Positions 24,695-33,299 of a DNA stretch of 39,600 nt are shown here, piece by piece. The notes beneath the pieces were generated by a model, which saw only the letters and a list, made by a program, of their open reading frames with translations, was not told the DNA's origin and made no database searches. This DNA comes from CAZMRF01 sp964568735 (GTDB lineage Bacteria; Acidobacteriota; Polarisedimenticolia; JACPZX01). The stretch spans positions 1 to 39,600 of the forward strand of contig CAZMRF010000046.1 of NCBI GenBank assembly GCA_964568735.1. The letters run 5' to 3'. A program made the translations under genes and the position numbers. Within the stretch, counting starts at the first letter, position 1, and every line of letters starts with the position of its first letter.

Positions 24695-24945
24695 ACTGCC
24701 GGCAGGTCATCGAGGCGCTCTCCGACTACATGGACGACAACGTCGATGCCGACCAGGGAGACTCCATCGACATCCACCTGGAGGCGTGCAGGACCTGCAA
24801 GAACGTCTTGAATACCTTCCAGCGCACGGTCGATTTCTGCCGGGACACGATCGTGGCGCCGCTGCCCGCGGCCGAGAAAGAGAGCCTCCGCGCCGAGGTC
24901 CGCAAGGCCCTCGAGGAGGCGTCCGGGAAGGCCAAGAAGGGCTAG
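24691..24945 (+). CDS. zinc-finger anti-sigma factor
   Basis: An 84-residue protein whose ATG overlaps the sigma factor stop (ATGA). It opens with MNCRQVIEALSDYMDD and has IHLEACRTC, the His-x3-Cys-x2-Cys metal motif of zinc-binding anti-sigma domains, after which helices continue to the end. No transmembrane segment is present, so it is a soluble regulator, probably binding the sigma factor until a redox or other signal releases it. Confidence 0.88.
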   Translation: MNCRQVIEALSDYMDDNVDADQGDSIDIHLEACRTCKNVLNTFQRTVDFCRDTIVAPLPAAEKESLRAEVRKALEEASGKAKKG

Positions 24946-24961
24946 CGACCGTTCCGTTCCC

Positions 24962-24977
24962 GGGCGCGAGCGCGCCC
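24962..24977 (+). terminator. short perfect hairpin after the anti-sigma gene
   Basis: GGGCGCG and CGCGCCC form a 7-bp GC-only stem with a 2-nt loop, 17 nt after the anti-sigma stop. There is no T-run, so it may be a factor-dependent terminator or mRNA-end structure rather than an intrinsic terminator. Confidence 0.35.
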
Positions 24978-25031
24978 GCGCACTCCCGCGCGGCGAGCCG
25001 CCTTGCGATGCGATGGCCTGAGGGGCGGGGC

Positions 25032-25105
25032 TGGCTGCTGGGCAGGGAGTCGAACCCCGATAACAAGATCCAGAGTCTTGCGTCCTACCATTGGACGACC
25101 CAGCA
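25032..25105 (-). tRNA. tRNA-Gln (anticodon CUG)
   Basis: On the minus strand the acceptor is TGCTGGG/CCCAGCA. The anticodon stem CAAGA/TCTTG closes a CTCTGGA loop with anticodon CTG, and the T arm has TTCGACT. The CCA end is encoded. Confidence 0.94.
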
Positions 25106-25197
25106 GCAGCGTCGAAGCGGGAATCCTAGCCACCCCTCCCCCACCCGGTCAAGACAGCTCCGCAGCAATGGCAGGCTGGAAGGAAATACCACATCGA

Positions 25198-25304
25198 GCG
25201 CGCGGGGCTTGCGCGGAGCGGACGTCCGGAGGCCGTGCCCCGACGTGGGATGAGGCTCGATCGTCTACGGCCGTAGCCGGGAGCGGAGCGCGAGCCCCGC
25301 GCGC
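25198..25304 (+). repeat. diverged palindromic element R7
   Basis: Outer arms GCGCGCGGGGCTTGCGC (25198-25214) and GCGCGAGCCCCGCGCGC (25288-25304) pair completely with one T-G. They differ from the R2 arms in sequence. GGAGCGGACGTCCGGAG takes the place of box A. A second right-end-like segment, CAGGAGCGCGGGGCGACCC, follows near 25335, flanked by CACGGG/CCCGTG. The whole gap from the tRNA to the protease gene holds only these repeats. Confidence 0.75.
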
Positions 25305-25393
25305 ACCGTCACGGGGGACATAGTCGCCGCACGCAGGAGCGCGGGGCGACCCTCCAGCCCGTGAGATCGACCAGTCGGCTGAGGGCGCTGCTG

Positions 25394-25399
25394 TATACT
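25394..25399 (+). promoter_or_regulatory. possible -10 element upstream of the Lon-like protease
   Basis: TATACT preceded by TG-like bases (GCTGTATACT) lies 27 nt before the ATG. No -35 match is evident at normal spacing. Confidence 0.38.
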
Positions 25400-25426
25400 G
25401 CGGCGCCCGCCCCCCCACGAAAACTC

Positions 25427-27898
25427 ATGGCACGCACACGCAGCAGGCCCGTGCCCGCGAAGGCGCGCGAGCTCCGCCCCGAGGAGCTGCGCTGGACCTG
25501 CGACCCCGCCCGCTACGCACTGAAGCCGGGGAAGAGGGAAGCCCGCCTCATCGGGATCATCGGGCAGGATCGCGCCATCCGGGCCATGAAGATGGGGATC
25601 GAGCTTTACTCGCCCGGGTACAACGTCTTCGTCTGCGGGATCACCGGGACGGGACGGACCACCACGGTCAAGAAGATCCTCGACAACATCAAGTCCTCCT
25701 GTCCCCTTCCTCGAGACAGGTGCTACGTCCACAACTTCGTGCAGCCCGACCGCCCTCGCCTCCTGTCGCTTGCACGCGGCGCGGGGGTTCGCTTCCGGAA
25801 GGACGTGGAGAGGCTGCGCAAGGAGATCGCCGCGAGGATCCCGCGCGCGCTCGACTCCGAGCGCCACCTCAAGCGGCGGGAGAAGATCGTCAGCCGTTTC
25901 GGAGCCGAAGGCGACCGGATCATGGAGCGCTTCGACAGGAAGGTGAGAGCCGAAGGCTTCTCCCTCAAGCGTGTGCGCGAGGGGCCCATCACCCGCCCCG
26001 AGCTCTTTCCGGAGATCGACGGACAGCCCGTCAGCATGTCCGACCTGGACGGGATGGTCCGGGACAAGAAGCTGCCGGCCGCACGCGCCGCGCGCATCGT
26101 GAAGCGCTACGCGACGCTTCACGCCGAGCTGGACAGCCTGGCCCGGGAGAGCCGCCGGATCCTCGACAGGATGGAGGCGGAGGTCGAGGCCCTCGAGCGC
26201 GGCGAGGTCACGGACCTGCTGCGCGAGAGCGCCCAGCACCTCGCCGATCGGTACGACGATCCGGCCATCACCGCCTGGATCGCGGAGGGCATCGCCTACC
26301 TGGCCGCGAACATCGACCCCTTCCGCTCCGATCCCGCAGAGGAGGGCGCCGCCGGGCAGGAGGAGTCGTCGTCGCCGGGCCGCGAGGAGCTCCTCGCCCT
26401 CTTCGACGTGAATGTCGTCCTGGACAACACGGGGCGCGAGCACTGCCCCGTGGTCATCGAGAGCCTTCCCACCTTCCGGCGCCTCTTCGGCTACTTCGAG
26501 AAGGCGATGGATGTCTCGGGCCACTGGAAGACCGACTACACACGGATCCGAGGGGGCTCTCTCCTGCAGGCCGACGGGGGATACCTCGTCCTGATCGCCG
26601 ACGACGTCGTGCGCTCCGACGGGGTGTGGAGGACTTTGAAGCGGACCCTCGTCAACCGGGCGCTGGAGCTGCACGAGGAGGGAAGCCCGGTGCACATCCC
26701 GGTCACGACGATGACTCCCGAGCCGATCCCGCTCAACGTGAAGGTGATCCTCATCGGTGACGACCGCTCCTACTACAAGCTCTACAACCGGGATCGCGAG
26801 TTCAGGAAGATCTTCAAGGTCCTGGCCGACTTCGACTACGAGATGGACCTGAACCCCAAGAGCCTCCGCCAGTACGCGGCCTTCGTGGCGAGGATGTGCC
26901 GGGACGAGGGCCTCGCGCCCTTCGAGCCCTCCGCCGTGGCCGCCGTCACGGAGTACGGAGCCCGCAAGGCGGGCTCGCAGGGGAAGCTGACCGCGCGCTT
27001 CGGCGAAATCTCGGATCTGCTCCGCGAGGCGGACTACTGGCGGGGAAAGGAGGGAGCGAAGTCGGTGACGACCCTCCACGTGAAGGCCGCCATGAGCGCC
27101 GCGGAGCAGCGCCACGGGCTCGTGGAGGTGAAGCTCCGAGAGATGATCACGAAGGGGCAGATCCTCCTGGACGTGAAGGGGCGGAAGGTGGGCCAGATCA
27201 ACGGGCTCGTCGTCCACGACGTCGGGGCCCACGCCTTCGGCCTCCCCGCGAGGATCACGGCCACGGCCGCGCCCGGCTATGCGGGCATCATCAACATCGA
27301 GCGCGAGGCCAAGCTCTCAGGGAGCAGCCACGACAAGGGAGTCCTGATCATCGGAGGCTACTTCCGGGAGACCTTCGGCAGGAACCATCCGGTCCACTTC
27401 ACGGCCTCCGTGGCCTTCGAGCAGAGCTACGGCGGCATCGACGGGGACTCCGCGTCGGCGACGGAGATCTTCGCCATCCTCTCGGCGCTGAGCGGCGACG
27501 CTCTGGACCAGGGGATCGCCGTGACCGGATCGGTGGATCAGAAGGGCGCAATCCAGGCCGTGGGGGGGATCAACCTCAAGATCGAAGGCTTCTACGGCAT
27601 CTGCGCCGCCCGGGGGCTCACCGGCCGGCAGGGCGTCATCATCCCCCACTCCAACGCCTCCGACCTGATGCTCCGCGAGGAGATCGTGGAGGCCGTGAGG
27701 CGGCGGCGCTTCCACGTCTACCCCGTGCGGAACGTCGAGGAGGGCATGACGATCCTCACGGGGAAGCCCGCCGGCGCCCGCCGCAGCGATGGCAGCTTTC
27801 CCGAGGGGTCGACCTACGGCGCCGTCAGCAGCCGCCTTGCCCGGATCGCCCGGATCGTCCAGCGCACGCCTCCCCCTCCCCCCGCCCGCCCCACCTGA
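25427..27898 (+). CDS. Lon-like ATP-dependent protease (S16 family)
   Basis: An 823-residue AAA+ serine protease. Near residue 70, CGITGTGRTTTVKK is the Walker A region, and a long helical insertion rich in Arg/Glu follows (about 110-300). The Walker B-type segment is GGYLVLIADDVV. The C-terminal Lon protease domain has the Ser-Lys dyad: Ser675 in GIDGDSASATE and Lys718 in VGGINLKIEG, 43 residues apart as in the E. coli enzyme. The N-terminal LAN domain of classical Lon is missing, which places it with the Lon-like group having an alternative AAA module. The start is ATG 25427. It probably degrades damaged or regulatory proteins in the cytoplasm. Its 3' part is overlapped antisense by the glycosyltransferase frame. 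Confidence 0.9.
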   Translation: MARTRSRPVPAKARELRPEELRWTCDPARYALKPGKREARLIGIIGQDRAIRAMKMGIELYSPGYNVFVCGITGTGRTTTVKKILDNIKSSCPLPRDRCYVHNFVQPDRPRLLSLARGAGVRFRKDVERLRKEIAARIPRALDSERHLKRREKIVSRFGAEGDRIMERFDRKVRAEGFSLKRVREGPITRPELFPEIDGQPVSMSDLDGMVRDKKLPAARAARIVKRYATLHAELDSLARESRRILDRMEAEVEALERGEVTDLLRESAQHLADRYDDPAITAWIAEGIAYLAANIDPFRSDPAEEGAAGQEESSSPGREELLALFDVNVVLDNTGREHCPVVIESLPTFRRLFGYFEKAMDVSGHWKTDYTRIRGGSLLQADGGYLVLIADDVVRSDGVWRTLKRTLVNRALELHEEGSPVHIPVTTMTPEPIPLNVKVILIGDDRSYYKLYNRDREFRKIFKVLADFDYEMDLNPKSLRQYAAFVARMCRDEGLAPFEPSAVAAVTEYGARKAGSQGKLTARFGEISDLLREADYWRGKEGAKSVTTLHVKAAMSAAEQRHGLVEVKLREMITKGQILLDVKGRKVGQINGLVVHDVGAHAFGLPARITATAAPGYAGIINIEREAKLSGSSHDKGVLIIGGYFRETFGRNHPVHFTASVAFEQSYGGIDGDSASATEIFAILSALSGDALDQGIAVTGSVDQKGAIQAVGGINLKIEGFYGICAARGLTGRQGVIIPHSNASDLMLREEIVEAVRRRRFHVYPVRNVEEGMTILTGKPAGARRSDGSFPEGSTYGAVSSRLARIARIVQRTPPPPPARPT

Positions 27899-29386
27899 CG
27901 CCCCGCGCACGGGGGCGAAGAAGTAGAGCTGGAAGGGGCCCGACTCGAAACGGGCAACGAAGCGGAAGCCCATGCTCTTCGTCAGCGGAGCGAACCGCTC
28001 CTCGCGCAGATCCGCCGGGGAGAAGACCCAGAGAAGATCGAAGTCGCCGGCTCCCACCTTGTTCAGGGCGCTCCTCTGAACGAATCGCCATGTTTGCGGA
28101 GGACAGTACCCCTGGAAGGCCGCGTTCGTGCCGGCGACGAGCACGTTGCGCGGCTCGGTGACGTAGCCGTAGATCGGATCGCAGATGGCCTGCCAGAGAG
28201 GCCACGGTGCCAGGATGCGCTCAGAGGGGTGCTCCGCTTCGAGCCATGCGGCCGACTTGCGAGTCACCTCGATGAAGTCGAGGAAGGAGCGGTTCGACTC
28301 CCAGCCCGTCGTGAAGTCCCCCTCGTGGGCCAGGACGAGGGGCGCGATCACGATCGCCGCCGTCAGCGGCAGCCACCGGCCCGTCCGCGCCACGGCCCAG
28401 CCGGCCAGGGCGGAGAAGATGGGGAGAGCCGGGAGCAGGTAGCGGGGCAGGAAGATCCCCATCAGGGCCGTGGCCATGCCGATCGGGAGGACCAGCGCGG
28501 CCGTCGTGCCCGCGAGGATGAAGGCCGTGCGCTCCGGGCCACGCCACCTGCGGGCGAGGGCGGCCGCGGCGAGCGCCGCCGCGATGGACAGCGTGGCGGC
28601 CCACTGGCCGTGTCCGCGCAGGAAGGGGCGCACGGCTCGCGAGTAGACCTCGTAGGGCAGCGAGCGCGCCAGGTCTCCGAGGCCCAGCTTCACCTCGCGG
28701 CTGCTGTCGCTGTAGATCCACCAGCCGGTCACCGCCTCGTGCGCGGCGAACCAGGCCGCAAGCGCGATGGCGGGCGCGGCCACGAGGAGGAGCATCCCGC
28801 GCCAGGGCGGGCGTTCCTCCGGCTCCTGGAGGAGCCAGGCCGCCGCGGCGAGCACCGGAGGGAAGAGCACCGCGGACTCGCGGATCAGCGCCATCGCGCA
28901 GCCGGCCGCCGCCGCGAGCCCCCAGCGCCCGCGCAGGGCCGCGATGAGCGCGAGCAGCACCAGGGCGGTGACGGGGATGTCCCCCGTCACGGTGCCGGAG
29001 TGGTAGAAGAAGATCGGGTTCACGGCCAGGAGGAGCGCCGCGAGGAAGCCCGCGCGCGGATTGAAGAGCCGGCGCCCCAGGGCGAAGACGAGGACGAGCG
29101 AGGCGGCGGCGCAGGCCAGCACGATGAGGTGGGAGACAGCCACGTGAGGCCCCGCCACCCACCATGCGGCCGCCAGGAGCCAGAAGAAGAGCGGAGGGTG
29201 GCCGTTGTCCCAGGGCCCCTGCGTGATGAGCAATCCCGGATGGAGGTAGATGTCCCGCGCGCTGGCCGTGACGTAGTAGAGCGCGTCCCAGTGGTAGGGA
29301 TCGTCGAGGAACTGGAGCTGGGCTCCGACGAAGAGAGCACAGAGCCCCCCGAGCAGAAGGAGTGTCCAGCGCCTCTCCGCCTTCAT
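27317..29386 (-). CDS. GT39-type membrane glycosyltransferase (ArnT/PMT-like), long 3' read-through
   Basis: A multi-spanning transferase that moves sugar from a lipid-phosphate carrier. The first 490 or so residues hold about ten hydrophobic segments. The family hallmarks are FLDDPYHWDALYYV in the first loop (acidic residues), GPWDNGHPPLFFWLLAA, and ALGRRLFNPRAGFLAALLLAVNPIFFYHSG. The conserved part ends near FQLYFFAPVRG at about 27907. No stop occurs there, and the frame runs another 580 nt across the lon gene on its opposite strand, giving a Gly/Asp/Arg-rich tail. That tail is a shadow of lon, so the functional protein may be shorter, or the stop was lost. The start is ATG 29386 (GTG 29392 also possible). 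Confidence 0.72.
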   Translation of the reverse strand: MKAERRWTLLLLGGLCALFVGAQLQFLDDPYHWDALYYVTASARDIYLHPGLLITQGPWDNGHPPLFFWLLAAAWWVAGPHVAVSHLIVLACAAASLVLVFALGRRLFNPRAGFLAALLLAVNPIFFYHSGTVTGDIPVTALVLLALIAALRGRWGLAAAAGCAMALIRESAVLFPPVLAAAAWLLQEPEERPPWRGMLLLVAAPAIALAAWFAAHEAVTGWWIYSDSSREVKLGLGDLARSLPYEVYSRAVRPFLRGHGQWAATLSIAAALAAAALARRWRGPERTAFILAGTTAALVLPIGMATALMGIFLPRYLLPALPIFSALAGWAVARTGRWLPLTAAIVIAPLVLAHEGDFTTGWESNRSFLDFIEVTRKSAAWLEAEHPSERILAPWPLWQAICDPIYGYVTEPRNVLVAGTNAAFQGYCPPQTWRFVQRSALNKVGAGDFDLLWVFSPADLREERFAPLTKSMGFRFVARFESGPFQLYFFAPVRGASGGAGGGRGRRALDDPGDPGKAAADGAVGRPLGKAAIAAAGAGGLPREDRHALLDVPHGVDVEAPPPHGLHDLLAEHQVGGVGVGDDDALPAGEPPGGADAVEAFDLEVDPPHGLDCALLIHRSGHGDPLVQSVAAQRREDGEDLRRRRGVPVDAAVALLEGHGGREVDRMVPAEGLPEVASDDQDSLVVAAP

Positions 29387-29536
29387 CGGCACGGCTCCCC
29401 GGGCACCTGTGCTAGGATTTCAAGCCCGCTCGCCCTTCCAGGAATAGGCACCTCAGAGCCGCCGTTCACCTGCCCGAAGGCCCTGCAAGAATGGCCCTCC
29501 AGGCCCGAGCGGGTCATTCGCCGGGAACCGATCTCC

Positions 29537-31372
29537 ATGGCCACATCGATCATCATCGAGGCTCGCCGGGTCCAGGCCCGGGCTCTCACGGGGGCGCTTG
29601 CCCTCGCCACCCTCATCGCCGCCGCCTCGGGGGCGGGATCGCCCGCCCTGGGTCAGGGGTTCTCTTCGTCGCGGGTATTGAAGGCCCGCGCCGTCGCGTC
29701 GGTCGACCGTGTCCATCCGGGCACCTCGTTCCAGATCGCCGTCGTCGCCGACGTTCAGGAAGGCTGGCACATCAACGCCCACCAGCCCTCCTTCGACTAC
29801 CTGGTTCCCACCGCCGTCAAGATGGAGGGGGCGGCAGGGTACTCCTTCCACGAGCCGGTTTACCCCTCGCACGTCGAGAAGGTCTTCGCCTTCACGAAGG
29901 GAGCAACGCTCCGTGTCTACGAGGGCGAGGTTCTCATCGGCCTCGACGTCGCGGCCGGGCTGAATCTCCAGCCCGGCCCTGTGACGCTCAAGGGCGTCTT
30001 CTCCGCTCAGGCCTGCAACGACACCTCCTGCCTCGCCCCGGGAAACCTTGCGTTCGAGGTTGCCTTCGCCGTGGCCTCACCGGGCGAGGAGGTCCAGCTC
30101 ATCAACCAGGAGATCTTCAAGCGGATCAGCTTCATCCAGCCCGCGGCGGCTCAGGACGATGCCGCCGGGAAGATGGGCGCGCTCTTCGAGGAGCGCGGGG
30201 TGCTCTTCGCGCTGGGCGTGATCTTCGTGATGGGGCTGGCCCTGAACCTCACCCCGTGCGTCTACCCGCTCATCCCGATCACCATCTCGTATTTCGGAGG
30301 GCAGTCCGCGGGAAGCACGGCTCGCACCTTCGGCCTCTCGACGGTCTACGTCATGGGCATGGCCATCACCTACTCGGCGCTCGGCGTTGCGGCCGCCACG
30401 ACGGGAGGGCTGCTCGGCTCGGCGCTGCAGAGCCCCTGGGTGCTGGGCTTCGTGGCCGCGGTGATGGTGGCGCTGGCGCTCAGCCTCTTCGGCTTCTACG
30501 AGTTCGGCCTGCCCGGCTTCATCACCCGGAGGATCCAGGGCCGGCAGGGCTTCGGGGGGGCCCTCTTCATGGGCCTGACGGTCGGTCTCGTGGCCGCGCC
30601 GTGCATCGGCCCCTTCGTCCTCAGCCTGCTCGCCTACGTGGGACAGCAGGGCGACCCCTTCACGGGCTTCATCTACTTCTTCGTCCTCTCGCTCGGGCTG
30701 GGGCTCCCCTTCCTGGTCCTCGGCACTTTCAGCGGCGCCGTCAGCTCGCTGCCGCGGGCCGGCGCCTGGATGGTCTGGGTCCGCAGCCTCTTCGGATGCC
30801 TGCTCCTCGGCGTGGCGCTCTACTTCATCCAGCCGATCCTTCCCGACACCACGGCCAGGATCGCCATGGCGCTCGTCTTCGTCACCTCGGGGATCTTCCT
30901 GGGCTTCCTCGAGCGCTCCGACGTCCGCACGGCCGCGTTCAGGACGACGCGTTACGCCACCGCGGTCGTGGCCGTGGCCGGCGCCGCGTGGGTGCTCGCG
31001 CCCGCCCGGAGCGCGGCGGAAGGGATCGTCTGGCAGCCCTACGACGCCGCGCTTCTTCAAGAAGCCACGCGCGACGGTCGGCCCGTCCTGATCGATTTCA
31101 CGGCCGAGTGGTGCATCGCCTGCAAGGAGCTGGAGCTCTACACCTTCACCGACCCCGCGGTCGCCGCCGAGGGGGAGCGCTTTCTCGCCCTGCGCGCCGA
31201 CCTGACCTCCTTCTCCACTCCGCCTGTCGAGGCCATCAAGGGACGATTCGGTATTCTCGGACTTCCGTGGGTCGTCTTCATCGACGGACGGGGCGTCGAG
31301 AGGCCCGATCTCCGCGTGACCGGCTTCGTGAAGGCCGGCGATTTCCTGTCGAGGATGGAGAAGATCCGGTGA
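29537..31372 (+). CDS. dsbD: thiol:disulfide interchange protein DsbD
   Basis: Passes electrons from cytoplasmic thioredoxin across the membrane to periplasmic thiol-disulfide proteins. The 611-residue protein has a signal peptide ending near SPALGQG, then an N-terminal immunoglobulin-like domain with CNDTSC. The transmembrane part has two redox cysteines in LTPCVYPLIPITISYF and VAAPCIGPFV, in the right order. The C-terminal thioredoxin-like domain has EWCIACKELE. All three pairs are therefore present. The start is ATG 29537; the frame is open far upstream, but that is the opposite strand of the glycosyltransferase gene. It is divergent from that gene, and TGCTAGGAT at about 29410 could be an extended -10. 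Confidence 0.92.
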   Translation: MATSIIIEARRVQARALTGALALATLIAAASGAGSPALGQGFSSSRVLKARAVASVDRVHPGTSFQIAVVADVQEGWHINAHQPSFDYLVPTAVKMEGAAGYSFHEPVYPSHVEKVFAFTKGATLRVYEGEVLIGLDVAAGLNLQPGPVTLKGVFSAQACNDTSCLAPGNLAFEVAFAVASPGEEVQLINQEIFKRISFIQPAAAQDDAAGKMGALFEERGVLFALGVIFVMGLALNLTPCVYPLIPITISYFGGQSAGSTARTFGLSTVYVMGMAITYSALGVAAATTGGLLGSALQSPWVLGFVAAVMVALALSLFGFYEFGLPGFITRRIQGRQGFGGALFMGLTVGLVAAPCIGPFVLSLLAYVGQQGDPFTGFIYFFVLSLGLGLPFLVLGTFSGAVSSLPRAGAWMVWVRSLFGCLLLGVALYFIQPILPDTTARIAMALVFVTSGIFLGFLERSDVRTAAFRTTRYATAVVAVAGAAWVLAPARSAAEGIVWQPYDAALLQEATRDGRPVLIDFTAEWCIACKELELYTFTDPAVAAEGERFLALRADLTSFSTPPVEAIKGRFGILGLPWVVFIDGRGVERPDLRVTGFVKAGDFLSRMEKIR

Positions 31373-31566
31373 AAGGCTCCCGCATCCCCCTTCTGCGAGC
31401 CGACCTGCCCTACGACCCTGGCGGCCCTCCCCTCACCAGACGGTCCGAGCGGACCGCCGCCTGAGGCGGCCGGTCCCGGTCCGGAGACTCCGGCCATCAT
31501 CAGCGGCCCGGGCCACCCACCACATCCAATACAGTCCCCCACCGGGGGACGAAGGGAGAATCGCCA

Positions 31567-32121
31567 GTGAAAGCCACGCTGCTAAGGAAAGGAATGGTGA
31601 TCACTCTGGACAAGCGCTTCTACAGGGTCCTCACCAAGCATCACCACACGCCCGGGAATCTTCGCGGTCAGGTGCAGACGAAGCTCAGGGATCTCGCCTC
31701 CGGAACCCAGATCGAGCACCGCTTCCGCTCCGACGACGACGTCGAGCGTCCCCACCTCGAGCAGTCGGAGATGGAGTTCCTCTACAGGGACGGGAACGAC
31801 TTCCATTTCATGAACACCTCGACCTACGAGCAGATCCACATCACCGCGGAGACGCTGGGCGACGCGCTCTTCTACCTCGTCCCGAACGTGAAGCTCCCCA
31901 TCGAGTTCATCGACGGCAATCCCGTCGGGATCGAGCTGCCCATCACCGTCGACCTCAAAGTCATAGAGACGGAGCCCGAGCTGAAGGGCGCCACCGCGTC
32001 GAGCCAGCGCAAGCCGGCGAAGACCGAGACGGGCCTCGTGATCCAGGTACCCCCCTTCGTCAAGACGGGTGAGATGATCCGGGTCTCCACGGAGGACGGC
32101 TCCTACCTGGAGCGCGCATGA
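31567..32121 (+). CDS. efp: elongation factor P
   Basis: Binds between the ribosomal P and E sites and relieves stalling at polyproline stretches. The 184-residue, three-domain protein opens with MKATLLRKGMVITLDKRFYRV. The tip loop is HTPGNLRGQVQTKLRD: the usual modified Lys34 position of E. coli is not Lys, and an Arg follows in LRG. The middle domain has the FMNTSTYEQIHI element, and domain III reads GLVIQVPPFVKTGEMIRVSTEDGSYLERA, diagnostic of EF-P. The Arg-bearing loop resembles EfpL/YeiP-type or PGN-type EF-Ps, so the modification by EpmA is not expected. The start is GTG 31567 with AGGGAG upstream. Confidence 0.92.
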   Translation: MKATLLRKGMVITLDKRFYRVLTKHHHTPGNLRGQVQTKLRDLASGTQIEHRFRSDDDVERPHLEQSEMEFLYRDGNDFHFMNTSTYEQIHITAETLGDALFYLVPNVKLPIEFIDGNPVGIELPITVDLKVIETEPELKGATASSQRKPAKTETGLVIQVPPFVKTGEMIRVSTEDGSYLERA

Positions 32122-32171
32122 CGGGGCGCGGATTCGGTCGGCATCTGGTCCCCGACGGGTGCCGTCGCGCC

Positions 32172-32284
32172 CGCGGCTTCTCGTCCTCCGCTCCCGCTCC
32201 CGCTCCGGCCGTAGGCGATCGAGGTCCTCTCTCCGGTGCAGGCCGGCCTCGGGACGTCCGCTCCGCCCGAGAGACCACGCGCGC
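32172..32284 (-). repeat. diverged palindromic element R8 (reverse orientation)
   Basis: Read on the minus strand, it has GGAGCGGACGTCCCGAG for box A (32248-32264) and CTCGATCGCCTACGGCCG, which also occurs in R7 as CTCGATCGTCTACGGCCG. The ends match one another only partly. It stands after the efp stop, in the gap before the Nudix gene. Confidence 0.6.
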
Positions 32285-32309
32285 TTGCCAGATGCTCCTG
32301 GACTACGAG

Positions 32310-32720
32310 TCAGCTCCGCCAGCGGTGGGTGAGATGATCCTCGATGATCTGCCGGTGATCGAAGGCGATCTCGGCAGGTAGCTGCTCTGGCGTGAAGATC
32401 CGGGCCTCGGCCGCGTCGTCGGCACCCCGGGGCGTGCCCGACGCAGTCGCGAGAAAGACGACGGCGACCGTGTGGCCGCGGGGATCACGCGACGGATCCG
32501 AGTAGGTGTGGAGCTGGCGCTGCAGCACGACCTCGAGGCAGGTCTCCTCCCGGGCTTCGCGCACCGCGGCCTCCTCCACGCTCTCTCCCCATTCGACGAA
32601 GCCCCCCGGGAGCGCCCAGCCCGCTGGCGGGAACTTCCTCAGGATGAGAACCAATCGGCGGGGATCCCCGTCCATCTGGATGATGATGTCGACGGTGAGC
32701 CTTGGAGATCGTCCGGGCAT
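32310..32720 (-). CDS. Nudix hydrolase
   Basis: A 136-residue hydrolase of nucleoside diphosphates linked to another moiety. The Nudix box is GGFVEWGESVEEAAVREARE-ETCLEV, matching Gx5Ex7REUxEExGU except that Cys replaces the late Gly. The opening segment is VDIIIQMDGDPRRLVLILRKFPP, and WALPGG directly precedes the box, as in the ADP-ribose or NADH pyrophosphatase-like groups. No zinc ribbon or other domain is attached. It converges on efp across repeat R8 and stands alone, so the substrate cannot be inferred from neighbours. Confidence 0.88.
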   Translation of the reverse strand: MPGRSPRLTVDIIIQMDGDPRRLVLILRKFPPAGWALPGGFVEWGESVEEAAVREAREETCLEVVLQRQLHTYSDPSRDPRGHTVAVVFLATASGTPRGADDAAEARIFTPEQLPAEIAFDHRQIIEDHLTHRWRS

Positions 32721-32836
32721 TCCGATGCGTCACCTCCTCCCGAACGACTCTGCCTCCTCGCTCCCCTGGCGTGAAGGCTGAGTGGGCCTGGGAGTCGATC
32801 CTCGGACAGGCGTCCAGGTGCTGGCAGGTGTCGGGC

Positions 32837-32928
32837 TGGCGGAGAGGGAGGGATTCGAACCCTCGAACCGGTTTTACCCGGTTAACCGCTTAGCAGGCGG
32901 TTGTGATCGGCCACTCCACCACCTCTCC
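32837..32928 (-). tRNA. tRNA-Ser (anticodon GCU)
   Basis: On the minus strand the acceptor is GGAGAGG/CCTCTCC. The anticodon stem ACCGC/GCGGT closes a loop CTGCTAA with anticodon GCT, and the long variable arm CCGGGTAAAACCGG is typical of serine tRNAs. The T loop has TTCGAAT. CCA is encoded. Confidence 0.93.
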
Positions 32929-33299
32929 GCGCGGTTGAGAAACACGGTTTCGCCAGACGGGACGGCAAGGATAGCCATTCCCCCCCGGCAGGTCCAACCT
33001 GTCAGCGGAGGTGGCGGCCGGGGCGCCCGGGGGGTCCTTCGGCCCCTCGTGGTCCCTGCGCGGATCGACCACCCTCGGTCCTCACTGGCGCACCCGCTGG
33101 GGCACCTTCGAGGCGGCGAAACACTCCTTGCGGAGCGTGGACTCCTTTTTCCCCAAAGGGTAAGTGTCGACGAAACCGAGCCAACTCCACGCCATACCCG
33201 AAGGGCGGGGGGTGGCCATCTCGTTGAAGGAAGGACTCGCGTCCTCGGCGTGCTGAAATACGGAGTTCCCAGCGGTTCTGGGCCGTTCCTGCGGCCGGA

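Noticed and set aside
28094..29536. Upstream extension of the dsbD frame
   Set aside because: It is antisense to the glycosyltransferase gene and has low-complexity residues; the DsbD signal peptide begins at 29537.
32837..32928. tRNA-Ser as the integration site of an island
   Set aside because: No direct repeat of the tRNA 3' end was found to the right, and the accessory genes lie at the tRNA's 5' side.
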